NCBI RefSeq assembly: GCF_004306155.1
Contig: NZ_BIMR01000018.1
Coordinates: 1-64,000, forward strand
Source of the DNA: Cellulomonas biazotea
GTDB lineage: Bacteria > Actinomycetota > Actinomycetes > Actinomycetales > Cellulomonadaceae
DNA length: 64,000 nt
Reading direction: 5' to 3'
The position numbers and the translations under genes are program-made. The notes under the pieces were generated by a model. That model was not told the DNA's origin and ran no database searches. It was given only the letters and a program-made list of their open reading frames with translations. This document shows positions 8,770 through 17,789 of the stretch, one piece after another (within the stretch, counting starts at the first letter, position 1; every line of letters begins with the position of its first letter).

Positions 8770-9509
8770 CGGCGAGACGGGGCGGAGCATCCCGGGCGGC
8801 CGCCGCCGTCGGGGCCGTCGGGCTGGTGCTCCTGCTGGTCGGCTGCGCGTCGGACGACGGCGTCGCCACGTTGACGGGTGAGAACGACGGCGGCGAGGTC
8901 GCGGGCGGCTACGCCGACCAGAACACCGCGAGCTACGCCGCCTGCCTGGAAGACCTCGGGCTGGGCGTGCACGCCGTCACCGAGGCCGGGCCGGTCAAGG
9001 GCTTCGCGGAGATCGAGAACGTCCGGCTCCTGGGAGACACCGACACGGCGCCCATCGGCGTCGACGGCGTGGACCGGGACGCGGACATCAAGGGGTGCCG
9101 TGCGAAGTTCCCCGGCGCCAAGGACACGCTCGACACGTCCATCGCCATCGACGTACCGCCGGAGACCACCGACGACGCGGTCGTCGAGGCGGGACGGACC
9201 TGGGCACAGTGCGCGCGCGACGCCGGCTTCGCGATGATCGCGGACCCGATCGTCGACATGATCGTGATCCCCCAGGAGCTCTCGCTCGACCAGGCGGTGA
9301 CGCTCGGGAAGGCGTGCTCCAGGCCGCTGCCGGCCCCGGACGCCGCCGCACCGCGTTTCGAGTACCAGGCGGCGGTCAAGGACAGCGTCACCGGCGGCAT
9401 GGACATCACCCCGTACGCGCAGGCGATCGAAGGTCCGATCTACACCACCGCGGTCGGCGGGCCGTCGGCCAGCGCCGCTCCCTCGGGCGGCAGCACCGGC
9501 ACGCCGTGA
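8766..9509 (+). CDS. Lipoprotein of unknown function
   Basis: ATG overlaps the previous stop by 4 bases. The 247-residue protein has a lipobox LLLVGC (Cys near residue 27). Its body has the same spaced-Cys style as the gene before it ('YAACLEDLGLGV', 'IKGCRAKFPGA', 'WAQCARDAGF', 'LGKACSRPL'), ending in a Ser/Ala/Gly-rich tail. The stop overlaps the GTG of the adaptor gene, so translation is coupled across the whole cluster. It is probably a lipid-anchored extracellular partner of the exporter; no catalytic motif is seen. Confidence 0.8.
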   Translation: MTARRGGASRAAAAVGAVGLVLLLVGCASDDGVATLTGENDGGEVAGGYADQNTASYAACLEDLGLGVHAVTEAGPVKGFAEIENVRLLGDTDTAPIGVDGVDRDADIKGCRAKFPGAKDTLDTSIAIDVPPETTDDAVVEAGRTWAQCARDAGFAMIADPIVDMIVIPQELSLDQAVTLGKACSRPLPAPDAAAPRFEYQAAVKDSVTGGMDITPYAQAIEGPIYTTAVGGPSASAAPSGGSTGTP

Positions 9510-10969
9510 ACCGGGCAGTGAAGGTGGTCGCCGCGGTGGGCACGCTCGCCGTGCTCGCCGCGGCGACGGTCGGCGCGGTCCGCCTCGGCGCGTCGCAGGT
9601 CAGTGAGCCGGTCGACACCGCCGACGTGCGCACGGCGGTGGTCGAGCAGGGCGCGCTCGCCGCCGGGATGCGGCTGACGGGGACCCTGACGCTCGGGCAG
9701 GTGAACGCGCTGTCCGGGACAGGCACCGGGGTGCTCACCGCGCTCCCGGCCCCGGGCACCCAGGTCGCAGCCGGCCAGGTGCTGTACGAGGTCGACGGCC
9801 GGCCCGTGTTCCTGCTGACCGGCCCCGCCCCGCTGTGGCGCTCGCTCCGGCTCGGCGACACGGGCAAGGACGTCCTCACGCTCAAGACGGCCCTCGCGGC
9901 CCTCGGGCACGACGTCGGCGACCCGTCGACCGACGTGTTCGACTCGGCGACCTCCGATGCGGTCGCCGCCCTCTACACGTCGGTCGGGCAGACACCTCCC
10001 GCCGAGACGGCCGAGGGCACCAAGGCGGTCGCGGACGCGCGCGCAGCGGTCGACGCCGCCCAGAAGACGGTGACCGCCGCCCGGAAGACCCTCGCCGACG
10101 CCGGTGGCCCCCCGTCACCGCTCGCCGTCGCCGAGGCGGACGCTGCCGTCGTCGACGCAGCAGCCGCACTGGAGGAGGCCTCCGCCGCCGGGACGGGCGT
10201 CGCACTGGCCCAGGCACGGCTCGACGCGGCCACGACCGCCCGCACGGCCCTCGACGCGGAGCCCGACGTGACGGCGCAGCGCCAGGCCGTCGAGGACGCG
10301 GTGCAGCAGGTCGCAGCGACGAAGGCTGCGCTCGGCGTCGCGCGCGCCCAGTCGGTCGGACCCGGGCAGGTGACGATGCTGGACGCGGCGGCTGTCCGCG
10401 TCGAGTCCGTCGTCGGTCGGCTCGGCGGCCCCGTGAGCGGCGAGGTCCTGCGGTGGACGGGCATGACCACGTTCGTCGAGGCGCCCGTGACGGCGTCGCA
10501 GCAGGCGGCGCTCGCCATCGGCACCACCGTCCAGGTCCGGCTCCCGTCCGGCGGCGTCGTCGACGGGACCGTCACCTCCGTCGGCACCACCGCAGGGACC
10601 GACGGTCGGTCCGGCACCGACGGCGACGACGGCTCCGGTGCGGGCGGAGGAGGAGCGGGCGACGGTGGCGGCAGCGCCACGGGGGCGGCGAAGCCCGTGC
10701 TGCGCGTGGACGTCGTCGACCAGGCGGCCGTCGCACCGCTCGCTGGGTCCGCGGTCACCGTCGAGGTGTCGACCGACGTCGCTCAGGACGCGCTCATCGT
10801 GCCCGTCACGGCCCTGCTCGCACTCGCCGAGGGCGGGTACGCCGTCGAGCGTGTCACGGACGAGGGCGACGTCCAGCTCGTCGCGGTCAAGGTGGGACTG
10901 ATCGCCGAGGCGCGCGTCCAGGTCACCGGCGACGGCCTGGAGCCCGGTGTCCGGGTGCGGATCCCGTGA
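9506..10969 (+). CDS. HlyD/MacA-like adaptor with peptidoglycan-binding domain
   Basis: GTG start overlapping the previous stop (GTGA); 487 residues. One N-terminal membrane segment (residues 6-24) is followed by a short biotinyl-lipoyl-like region. A PG_binding_1-type domain lies at about residues 110-160 ('[29 protein letters not shown]'). A long Ala-rich coiled coil (about 170-300) comes next, then a beta-barrel part interrupted by a Gly/Asp-rich linker near 372-395. This is the actinobacterial version of the periplasmic adaptor that works with MacB-like ABC exporters: the PG-binding domain would hold it in the wall. The ATPase and permease follow directly with 4-base overlaps. Substrate unknown. 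Confidence 0.85.
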   Translation: MNRAVKVVAAVGTLAVLAAATVGAVRLGASQVSEPVDTADVRTAVVEQGALAAGMRLTGTLTLGQVNALSGTGTGVLTALPAPGTQVAAGQVLYEVDGRPVFLLTGPAPLWRSLRLGDTGKDVLTLKTALAALGHDVGDPSTDVFDSATSDAVAALYTSVGQTPPAETAEGTKAVADARAAVDAAQKTVTAARKTLADAGGPPSPLAVAEADAAVVDAAAALEEASAAGTGVALAQARLDAATTARTALDAEPDVTAQRQAVEDAVQQVAATKAALGVARAQSVGPGQVTMLDAAAVRVESVVGRLGGPVSGEVLRWTGMTTFVEAPVTASQQAALAIGTTVQVRLPSGGVVDGTVTSVGTTAGTDGRSGTDGDDGSGAGGGGAGDGGGSATGAAKPVLRVDVVDQAAVAPLAGSAVTVEVSTDVAQDALIVPVTALLALAEGGYAVERVTDEGDVQLVAVKVGLIAEARVQVTGDGLEPGVRVRIP

Positions 10970-11664
10970 CGGTCGGGGCGCCGGCGCTCACCGTCCGCGA
11001 CGTCACCAAGGACTTCCCGAGCGGGGGCGGGACGCTCCGCGTCCTGCACGGCATCGACCTCGACGTCGGCCCGTCGGCACAGGTCGCGATCGTCGGGCCG
11101 TCGGGCTCCGGGAAGTCCACCCTGCTGTCGATCATGGGCACGCTGGAGGACCCGACGACGGGCGACGTCGTCGTCGGCGGCGTCTCGACCGCGACGATGT
11201 CGGACGGCGACAAGGCGGCGCTGCGGTCGCGCGCCTTCGGGTTCGTCTTCCAGCAGTTCCACCTGCTGGAGCACGTCGACGCGACCCGCAACGTCGAGCT
11301 CGGCCTCCTGTACGCGGGGTTCACGTCGAAGGAACGCCGTGAGCGTGCGCTGGCCGCGCTCGACCGCGTGGGGCTCGGGCGACGCACGAGCCACCGGCCG
11401 GGGCAGCTCTCCGGCGGTGAGCAGCAGCGCGTCGCCGTCGCCCGCGCCATCGCGCACGACCCTCGCGTCGTCTTCGCCGACGAGCCCACCGGAGCCCTCG
11501 ACCAGGCCACCGGCGCCTCCGTCATGGAGCTGCTGCGAGGGCTGACGTCGACGGCGCTCGTCGTCATCACCCACGACGAGGCCGTCGCCGCCTCCCTGCC
11601 CCGTCTGGTGCGCGTGCGCGACGGCCGGATCGAGCAGGACGTCGACCAGGTGGTGCGGGCGTGA
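10966..11664 (+). CDS. ABC transporter ATPase (MacB/LolD type)
   Basis: GTG start overlapping the adaptor stop; 232 residues, the normal size for this class. Walker [10 protein letters not shown] (residues 44-52), Q-loop 'FVFQQFHLL', signature LSGGEQQR (148-155), Walker B with ADEPTGALD, and the switch His in 'VITHDEA' are all intact. It powers the permease encoded next, probably moving a peptide or lipid-linked substrate across or out of the membrane. It is the fourth of five tightly coupled genes. Confidence 0.92.
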   Translation: MTVGAPALTVRDVTKDFPSGGGTLRVLHGIDLDVGPSAQVAIVGPSGSGKSTLLSIMGTLEDPTTGDVVVGGVSTATMSDGDKAALRSRAFGFVFQQFHLLEHVDATRNVELGLLYAGFTSKERRERALAALDRVGLGRRTSHRPGQLSGGEQQRVAVARAIAHDPRVVFADEPTGALDQATGASVMELLRGLTSTALVVITHDEAVAASLPRLVRVRDGRIEQDVDQVVRA

Positions 11665-12836
11665 CGGTGCGACTGTCCGTCACCGACACGCTGGCCACGG
11701 CGACCCTCGGCCCCCGGTCGCGCCCGATGCGATCCGTGCTGTCGATGCTCGGCGTCGCGATCGGCATCGCGACGCTCGTCACGGTGATCGGGATCGCGGG
11801 CACCAACCAGGCCCACACGCGGGCCCAGCTCGAGGCGCTCGGCTCGAACGTGCTGGAGGTGACGCCCGGCGACAGCCCGGACGGTCCCGTCCCCCTCCCC
11901 GAGACCGCATCGGCGATGATCCGTCGGATCGCGCCCGTCGAGGGCGCCGCCGCGATCCGTGCCCTGCCCCACCAGAAGGTGTTCCGCACCGACCTCGTCC
12001 CGGAGACGATGGGGAGCGGGATCACCGTCGACGCCGTCGAGCCCGAGCTTGCGGGCACGATGGACCTCTCGGTCGCCGACGGACGGTGGTTCGACGACGC
12101 CACGAGCTCCCTCCCCGGCGTCGTCCTCGGCGCGAGGGCGGCACAGCTCCTCGGTGTCGCGGCCGTCGGTCAGCGCGTCTGGATCGGCGACCAGTGGTAC
12201 GGGGTGCTCGGGATCCTGGCGCCGGCGCAGCTCGCCCCGCAGTTCGACATGAAGGCCCTCATCGGCGACGACTGGGCCGTGGGACACCTCGTCGACCCGC
12301 AGGTCACGACGATCTACGTCCGCACGCGCAGCGGCACGGCTTCGCAGGTCAGGCAAGTCATCCCGCTGACGGCCAACCCCGCCGTCCCCCACGCGGTGGA
12401 GGTCGCCGCACGGTCTCGCCTCGAGCAGGCCCAGACGGCGGTCGACGGGTCGTACCGCGCCCTCGCGCTCGGGCTCGCGACCATCGCGCTCCTCGTCGGC
12501 GCGATCGGCATCGTCAACACGATGGTCATCGCCGTGCTGGAACGTCGCGGCGAGATCGGTCTGCGCCGGGCGGTCGGCGCACGCGCCGGGCAGGTGCGGC
12601 TGCAGTTCGTCGTCGAGGCGGCGCTGATCGGGCTGTGCGGCGGGGTGGCCGGCGTCGTCGTCGGCGTCCTCGTGACGCTCGGCTACGGCGCGGCCAACGC
12701 GATGACGCCGATGGTTGACCCCGCGGCCTGCGCGGCGGGCGTCGTGCTGGCTGTCCTGGTCGGGGCGGTCGCGGGCGCCTACCCGGCGTCCCGTGCGGCG
12801 AGGCTCTCCCCGACGCAGGCGCTCCGCGGTGCCTGA
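11661..12836 (+). CDS. MacB/FtsX-type ABC transporter permease
   Basis: GTG start overlapping the ATPase stop; 391 residues. One N-terminal membrane span (about 20-45) is followed by a large extracytoplasmic MacB_PCD-like domain. Three C-terminal spans (about 275-297, 320-345, 355-378) complete the FtsX topology. The '[33 protein letters not shown]' segment is the classic coupling region. It works with the ATPase and the PG-binding adaptor. The operon ends here; an IS relic follows. Confidence 0.9.
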   Translation: MTVRLSVTDTLATATLGPRSRPMRSVLSMLGVAIGIATLVTVIGIAGTNQAHTRAQLEALGSNVLEVTPGDSPDGPVPLPETASAMIRRIAPVEGAAAIRALPHQKVFRTDLVPETMGSGITVDAVEPELAGTMDLSVADGRWFDDATSSLPGVVLGARAAQLLGVAAVGQRVWIGDQWYGVLGILAPAQLAPQFDMKALIGDDWAVGHLVDPQVTTIYVRTRSGTASQVRQVIPLTANPAVPHAVEVAARSRLEQAQTAVDGSYRALALGLATIALLVGAIGIVNTMVIAVLERRGEIGLRRAVGARAGQVRLQFVVEAALIGLCGGVAGVVVGVLVTLGYGAANAMTPMVDPAACAAGVVLAVLVGAVAGAYPASRAARLSPTQALRGA

Positions 12837-12856
12837 CGGTCAACCCGCTGGTCGAC

Positions 12857-13045
12857 TCAGCACTGTGGGCGGTCGAGCTCCGCCGCGAAGAAAGCCGACG
12901 CGCTACGCAAGGATCGTGTTCGACCGGCGCAGATCACGGCTCTCCCGCTCGAGGTCGGCGATCCGCTGCGCGTCGCTCGTGCTCGTCCCGGGCCGCTCGC
13001 CCGCGTCGGCCTCTGCCTGCGTGACCCAGTTCCGGAATGGGAGCC
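12857..13045 (-). pseudogene. IS3-family transposase OrfA remnant, frameshifted
   Basis: On the minus strand one frame reads RNWVTQAEADAGERPG, continuing to IADLERESRDLRRSNTIL, and then hits a stop. The next frame continues SASAFFAAELDRPQ. Together they match the C-terminal half of IS3-group OrfA (helix-turn-helix end, leucine zipper, then SAxFFAAELDRP). A small indel near 12910 splits the frames. The N-terminal half and all of OrfB are missing, so this is a dead fragment of about 60 codons, not a mobile element. Confidence 0.7.
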
Positions 13046-13108
13046 TCCGTCAGACCCGTCACGAGACACCATCGACACCACCCGCGACTACCAACCCCAG
13101 ACACGCAA

Positions 13109-13137
13109 ACAGGCCGGACCCTGAGGGTCCGGCCTGT
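13109..13137 (-). terminator. Hairpin downstream of tRNA-Leu
   Basis: Inverted repeat ACAGGCCGGACCC with its complement, 3-base loop, followed on the minus strand by TTTG. It lies 28 bases past the 3' end of tRNA-Leu, the expected terminator position. Confidence 0.65.
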
Positions 13138-13164
13138 TGCCGATGTCCTGCGACATCACATCTG

Positions 13165-13247
13165 TGCGCGAGGGGGGATTTGAACCCCCACGCCCTTTCG
13201 GACACTGGCACCTGAAGCCAGCGCGTCTGCCGTTCCGCCACTCGCGC
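13165..13247 (-). tRNA. tRNA-Leu (anticodon CAG)
   Basis: 83 bases on the minus strand. The acceptor stem GCGCGAG pairs with CTCGCGC, with discriminator A at 13165. The anticodon CAG reads at 13212-13214 on the complement. A long variable arm (GTGTCCGAAAGGGCGT) shows a class II tRNA. The T loop GTTCAAATC is normal and CCA is not encoded. A terminator hairpin follows. Confidence 0.95.
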
Positions 13248-13593
13248 GCGCCGGAGAACATTAGCACGGGCGAGGGGTCGCATCCGCACCAGGCTCGGCG
13301 CCCGAGCCGAGCGCCTGCGACAGGGCAGGTCCGGAGAGTGATCGGCGCCCGGCGCGACGCCCGGCCCGCCTGCACGGACGACGCCGTCGACGCACTCCAC
13401 AGGCGTCCAGCCGTCCCCAGCACCACCCCTCCCCGATGTCCACGCACCACGACACCCCACTCACCCGGCCGTGGCGGCCCTCGCACGGATACCATCGACC
13501 TCCGGGACGGGTCGAGACCGGCCCTCACGAGCACGCGCACGAGCAGCAGCATCCGGCAGCAGACCGCAACGGCACGAGGACAAGGAGGTGGGC
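13248..13593. other. Intergenic region, tRNA-Leu / FhaA gene
   Basis: 346 bp between the divergent tRNA-Leu and fhaA. It must hold both promoters. A possible -10 element TACCAT is seen at about 13488, but I see no convincing -35 or operator, and no coding frame with normal composition. Confidence 0.4.
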
Positions 13594-14301
13594 GTGGGCT
13601 TCCTCGACAAGTTCGAGAACGGCGTCGAGCGCGTCGTGAACAACGCCTTCGCCAAGGCCTTCCGCAGCGAGCTGAAGCCGGTGGAGCTCACGAGCGCGCT
13701 GCGCCGCGAGCTGGACGACCGCGCGGCGGTCGTGGGCCGGGACCGCACGGTCGTCCCGAACGAGTTCACGATCGAGCTCTCGACGGCCGACTACGACCAC
13801 GTGGAGACGTGGGGCGCGGAGGCGATGGCGGACGAGTTCGCCGCCGCGGTCACGGAGCACGCGGCGAGCCAGCGGTACGCGTTCGTCGGTCCGGTGACCG
13901 TGTCGTTCGGCGAGGACGCCGACCTGGAGACGGGCCGGTTCCGGGTGCACAGCGCGACGGTGCGCGGTGCGGTGGCCCCGGCGGCGGCGACGGCCCCGAC
14001 GTCGCGGCACCCGCTGCTGATCGTCGACGACCAGCGCTACATCCTCACGGGCCCGGTGACGGTGATCGGCCGCGGCTCGGAGGCGGACATCATCGTCGAC
14101 GACCCGGGCGTCTCGCGTCGTCACCTGGAGATCCGCGTGACGCCCGACGGTGTCGTCGCGTCGGACATGGGGTCGACGAACGGCCTGTACGTCGAGGGGC
14201 ACCACGTGCCGGCCGCGACGCTGGTCGACGGCAACACCCTGATGATCGGCCGCACCCGGATCCTGTTCTGGACCGGCGGCGAACCGGACCTGGACGAGTG
14301 A
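13594..14301 (+). CDS. fhaA: FhaA: DUF3662 + FHA domain protein
   Basis: GTG at 13594 chosen because AAGGAGG lies 5-6 bases upstream; 235 residues. The N-terminal DUF3662 domain (about 1-115, MGFLDKFENGVERVVNNAFAKAF...) is joined by a short linker to an FHA domain (about 145-225) with the phosphothreonine-binding signature GRGSEADIIVDDPGVSRRHLEI and DMGSTNG. FHA domains bind Thr-phosphorylated partners. In mycobacteria FhaA binds the pseudokinase MviN and PknB targets to control peptidoglycan synthesis. Here the linker is far shorter than in the 527-residue M. tuberculosis protein. First gene of the cell-wall signalling operon. Confidence 0.93.
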   Translation: MGFLDKFENGVERVVNNAFAKAFRSELKPVELTSALRRELDDRAAVVGRDRTVVPNEFTIELSTADYDHVETWGAEAMADEFAAAVTEHAASQRYAFVGPVTVSFGEDADLETGRFRVHSATVRGAVAPAAATAPTSRHPLLIVDDQRYILTGPVTVIGRGSEADIIVDDPGVSRRHLEIRVTPDGVVASDMGSTNGLYVEGHHVPAATLVDGNTLMIGRTRILFWTGGEPDLDE

Positions 14302-14310
14302 CGCCCGCGC

Positions 14311-14877
14311 ATGAGTGAAGTCACGATCACCCTGCTGCGGCTGGGGTACCTCGCGTTGCTGTGGGTGCTGGTGCTGTCGGCGATCAGCGTGCTGCGCCGC
14401 GACCTGTACGGCACCCGGATCACGGACCGTCGTCGGGCGAACAAGGCGTCGACCCCGGTGCGCCCGCAGCCCGCGGAGGCGGCGGCCGTCGCACCGGCGG
14501 CAGCGGCGGCACCGGCCGCCCCCGCGCCTGTGACGGGCCCGCCGACCGGTCCGACCCGCGTGCCGCGGTCCGCCCGCAGCGGCTCGGGTCCGCGCAAGCT
14601 CGTCGTGACGGAGGGTCCGCTGCGCGGCACGATCGTGCCCCTCGGGACGGCGCCGGTGCTCATCGGCCGGGCCCCGAGCTGCACGCTGGTGCTGGACGAC
14701 GACTACTCGTCGTCGCGGCACGCCCGCGTCTTCCCGCAGGACGGCCAGTGGTTCGTCGAGGACCTCGGGTCCACGAACGGGACGTTCCTGGCGGACCAGC
14801 GCGTCGACGGACCGATCCCCCTGCCGACCGGTACACCGGTCCGCGTGGGACAGAGCGTGCTCGAGCTGCAGAGGTAA
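14311..14877 (+). CDS. fhaB: FhaB/FipA: membrane-anchored FHA protein
   Basis: ATG start 9 bases after fhaA; 188 residues. One N-terminal membrane helix (about 6-28, LLRLGYLALLWVLVLSAISVL) is followed by an Ala/Pro linker. The C-terminal FHA domain (about 95-185) has GRAPSCTLVLDDDYSSSRHARV and DLGSTNGTF. The mycobacterial counterpart (Rv0019c) connects PknB signalling with the divisome. The position between fhaA and pstP matches the conserved actinobacterial order. Confidence 0.93.
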   Translation: MSEVTITLLRLGYLALLWVLVLSAISVLRRDLYGTRITDRRRANKASTPVRPQPAEAAAVAPAAAAAPAAPAPVTGPPTGPTRVPRSARSGSGPRKLVVTEGPLRGTIVPLGTAPVLIGRAPSCTLVLDDDYSSSRHARVFPQDGQWFVEDLGSTNGTFLADQRVDGPIPLPTGTPVRVGQSVLELQR

Positions 14878-14881
14878 CCCG

Positions 14882-16306
14882 GTGACCGTCGCACTCAGGT
14901 ACGCGGCACGGTCCGACGTCGGACTCGTGCGCACCAACAACCAGGACTCGGCCTACGCCGGCCCGCACCTGCTCATGGTCGCGGACGGCATGGGCGGGCA
15001 CGCGGGTGGCGACGTCGCGTCGTCGGTCGCGGTCGCCGCGTTCGCGCCGCTCGACGGGGAGTCGCACGGTCCGGACGACGCGCTCGACCAGCTCGAGGCG
15101 GCCCTCGAGTCGGCCCGGGACAACCTGCTGGCCCGTGTCGACGCCGACCCGGAGCTGTCGGGCATGGGCACGACCGTCATCGCGATCCTGCGGGCGGGCA
15201 ACAAGCTCGCGATGGTGCACCTCGGCGACTCGCGCGGGTACCTGTTCCGCGACGGCCTCCTCACGCAGGTCACGACGGACCACACGTTCGTGCAGCACCT
15301 GGTCGACATCGGGCGGATCACGCCCGAGGAGGCCGAGCACCACCCGCAGCGCTCGGTCGTCATGCGGGTGCTCGGCGACTTCGACGCGGAGGCGACGCCC
15401 GACCTGTCGGTCCGGGAGGCCCGCCCGGGCGACCGCTGGCTGCTGTGCTCGGACGGCCTGTCGGGCTTCGTCAGCGCGGACACCATCGAGGAGACGCTGC
15501 GGACGGTCGCGGACGTCGACGTGTGCGCGGACCGCCTGGTGCAGCTCGCGCTGCGCGCGGGTGGCGGCGACAACGTGACGGTCGTCCTCGCGGACGTCAT
15601 CGAGCTCGACGACGTCGCGGACGGCGCGGGCCCGACGACCGCGGCGACGGTGGTGGGTGCGGCGGCGACGTCGCGCAACGAGCCGACGTCCGCCGCGGAC
15701 GGCCCTGCGGCACGTGCGGCGTCCCTCGCGCGGGCGGCGGCGGAGGCCCCGCGCGACGCGGTGGACGAGGACGACGCGTCGGAGGCGGTGGTGGCGACGT
15801 CCACCGCGGTCGCGCGCGTCGGCGACGACGACCCGGACGGCGACGAGGACGACGAGCCCCGGCCCGCGCGCCGGCTCCGGCCGGCCGTCGTGTGGTCGCT
15901 GGCGGCCGTCGGCGCGGTCGCGGTGCTCGTGCTCGGCTACCTGTGGACGCAGACGCAGTACTTCGTCGCGGACGACGACGGCGAGGTCGTCATCCTGCGC
16001 GGCCTGCCCCAGACGCTCGGCCCGGTGGCGCTCTCGACGGTCGTCGAGCGGTCCGGCACGGACGTCGAGGAGCTCGCGTCCGCGTACCTGCGCGAGCGGG
16101 TCGAGCAGACGATCCACGCGACGTCGCTCGACGACGCCCGCGACCTGGTGCGGATGCTCGAGGACGACGCGGCGATCCGCGAGGCGCTGCCGACCCCCAC
16201 GGCCACGCCGACGCCCGCCCTGGCGCCGACGCCCACGCCCGACCCCGCCCTCCTGCCCGACCCTGCGCTCACGACCGACCCTGCCGCCGGGGTGACCAGC
16301 CCGTGA
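14882..16306 (+). CDS. pstP: PP2C-family Ser/Thr phosphatase PstP
   Basis: GTG start 4 bases after the fhaB stop; 474 residues. The PP2C domain (about 1-240) contains the metal-binding motifs RTNNQDS, VADGMGGHAGG, GDSRGYL, 'LLCSDGLSG' and 'GGGDNVTVV'. After an Ala/Asp-rich linker comes one membrane helix (about 335-356), then an extracellular tail ending in a Thr-Pro-rich stretch. PstP removes phosphate from PknA, PknB and their targets, so it is the off-switch of the system encoded by the following genes. Confidence 0.95.
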   Translation: MTVALRYAARSDVGLVRTNNQDSAYAGPHLLMVADGMGGHAGGDVASSVAVAAFAPLDGESHGPDDALDQLEAALESARDNLLARVDADPELSGMGTTVIAILRAGNKLAMVHLGDSRGYLFRDGLLTQVTTDHTFVQHLVDIGRITPEEAEHHPQRSVVMRVLGDFDAEATPDLSVREARPGDRWLLCSDGLSGFVSADTIEETLRTVADVDVCADRLVQLALRAGGGDNVTVVLADVIELDDVADGAGPTTAATVVGAAATSRNEPTSAADGPAARAASLARAAAEAPRDAVDEDDASEAVVATSTAVARVGDDDPDGDEDDEPRPARRLRPAVVWSLAAVGAVAVLVLGYLWTQTQYFVADDDGEVVILRGLPQTLGPVALSTVVERSGTDVEELASAYLRERVEQTIHATSLDDARDLVRMLEDDAAIREALPTPTATPTPALAPTPTPDPALLPDPALTTDPAAGVTSP

Positions 16307-16316
16307 GGTCCTCGTG

Positions 16317-17789
16317 ATGGCGACCGTGCAGCCGCACCGGGTGCGTGCGGGCCGCGGCGTCGAGCTCGGCCTGCTCGTGCTCGCCCTGGCGATCGCCGTC
16401 GCGGGGTACGCCCTGGTCGGTCTGGGCATCGAGGGGCGGGTCCCGCCCGACGTCATCGGCTACGGCGCGGGGCTCACGGGCCTCGCCGTGGGGCTGCACC
16501 TGGTGCTGCGCTGGCGCGCGCCGTACGCGGACCCGGTGATCCTGCCGGTCGCGGTCGCGCTCAACGGTGTGGGCCTGGCGATGATCTACCGGATCGACAT
16601 CGCGTACGAGGCGCGGGAGAAGGCGGCCGGGTTCGCGGAGCGCCAGCTCGGCTGGACCGCGGTGTCGGTCGTGCTCGCGGCGCTCGTGCTGATCCTGCTG
16701 CGCGACCACCGGACGCTGCGCCGGTACACGTACACGGCGATGATCCTGGCGCTGGGCCTCGTCGCGCTGCCGCTCGTGCCCGTGATCGGCCAGACGATCA
16801 ACGGCGCGCGCATCTGGGTGCGGGTCGGCGGGGTCGGCATGCAGCCCGCGGAGTTCGCGAAGATCGTGCTGGCGGTGTTCTTCGCCGGGTACCTCGTGAC
16901 GCACCGCGACACCCTCGCGCTGGCGGGCCCGAAGGTCCTCGGCCTGCACCTGCCCCGCGCGCGCGACCTCGGCCCGATCCTCATCGTCTGGGGCGCGTCG
17001 CTCGCGGTCCTCGTGCTGGAGCGCGACCTCGGGACGTCCCTGCTGCTCTTCGGCCTGTTCGTCGCGATGCTCTACATCGCGACCGAGCGGCTCAGCTGGG
17101 TCGTCCTCGGCATGCTGCTGTTCGTCGGCGGCGCAGCGGTCGCCGCGACCGCGTTCCCGCACGTCGGAGCCCGTTTCGACGTGTGGCTGCACCCCTTCGA
17201 CCAGGAGATCTTCGACCGGTCCCCGGGCGGGTCCGGTCAGCTCGTGCGCGGCCTGTTCGGGCTCGCGAACGGCGGGCTGTTCGGCACGGGCTGGGGCGCG
17301 GGCCGCCCCGACCTGGTGCCGTTCGCGGAGTCCGACTTCATCGTCGCGTCGATGGGCGAGGAGCTCGGGCTCACCGGGCTGCTCGCGCTGCTGCTCTGCT
17401 ACACGATCCTCACCGAGCGGGGCATGCGGACCGCGATCGGCGTACGCGACGGGTTCGGCAAGCTCCTCGCGGGCGGCCTCGCGTTCGTCGTCGCGTTCCA
17501 GACGTTCGTCGTCGTCGGCGGCGTGACGCGGCTGATCCCCCTGACGGGCCTGACGACGCCGTTCCTGGCGTACGGCGGCTCGTCGCTCGTGGCCAACTGG
17601 GTGATCGTCGCGCTGCTGCTGCGCATCTCGGACGAGGCCCGCAGGCCCGCGCCGGTGGTCCGCGCGATCCCCACCCCGGAGGTCGGCACGCCCGTCACGG
17701 CGGGCGCCCGCCCGGTGGGCGCGCGCGCCGAGGGCACCCCGGACCCGGGCGACGACCACCCGACCGAGCGGATCGGCGGGCTGTCGTGA
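16317..17789 (+). CDS. rodA: SEDS-family glycosyltransferase (RodA/FtsW)
   Basis: ATG at 16317 chosen; the GTG three bases earlier (16314) is equally possible, with GAGG upstream. About 490 residues with ten or so membrane segments. SEDS signatures are 'QPAEFAKIVLAVFFAGYL', 'LERDLGTSLLLFGLFVAMLYIA' and 'LIPLTGLTTPFLAYGGSSLVANW'. SEDS proteins polymerise lipid II into glycan strands together with a class B PBP, which is the next gene. In the PstP-PbpA-PknA/B context this is the elongation-type RodA of actinobacteria. The C-terminal tail is polar and cytoplasmic. Confidence 0.94.
   Translation: MATVQPHRVRAGRGVELGLLVLALAIAVAGYALVGLGIEGRVPPDVIGYGAGLTGLAVGLHLVLRWRAPYADPVILPVAVALNGVGLAMIYRIDIAYEAREKAAGFAERQLGWTAVSVVLAALVLILLRDHRTLRRYTYTAMILALGLVALPLVPVIGQTINGARIWVRVGGVGMQPAEFAKIVLAVFFAGYLVTHRDTLALAGPKVLGLHLPRARDLGPILIVWGASLAVLVLERDLGTSLLLFGLFVAMLYIATERLSWVVLGMLLFVGGAAVAATAFPHVGARFDVWLHPFDQEIFDRSPGGSGQLVRGLFGLANGGLFGTGWGAGRPDLVPFAESDFIVASMGEELGLTGLLALLLCYTILTERGMRTAIGVRDGFGKLLAGGLAFVVAFQTFVVVGGVTRLIPLTGLTTPFLAYGGSSLVANWVIVALLLRISDEARRPAPVVRAIPTPEVGTPVTAGARPVGARAEGTPDPGDDHPTERIGGLS

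Noticed and set aside
12715-13215. Plus-strand frame across the IS relic and tRNA-Leu
   Set aside because: It reads through a tRNA and the antisense of the transposase fragment.
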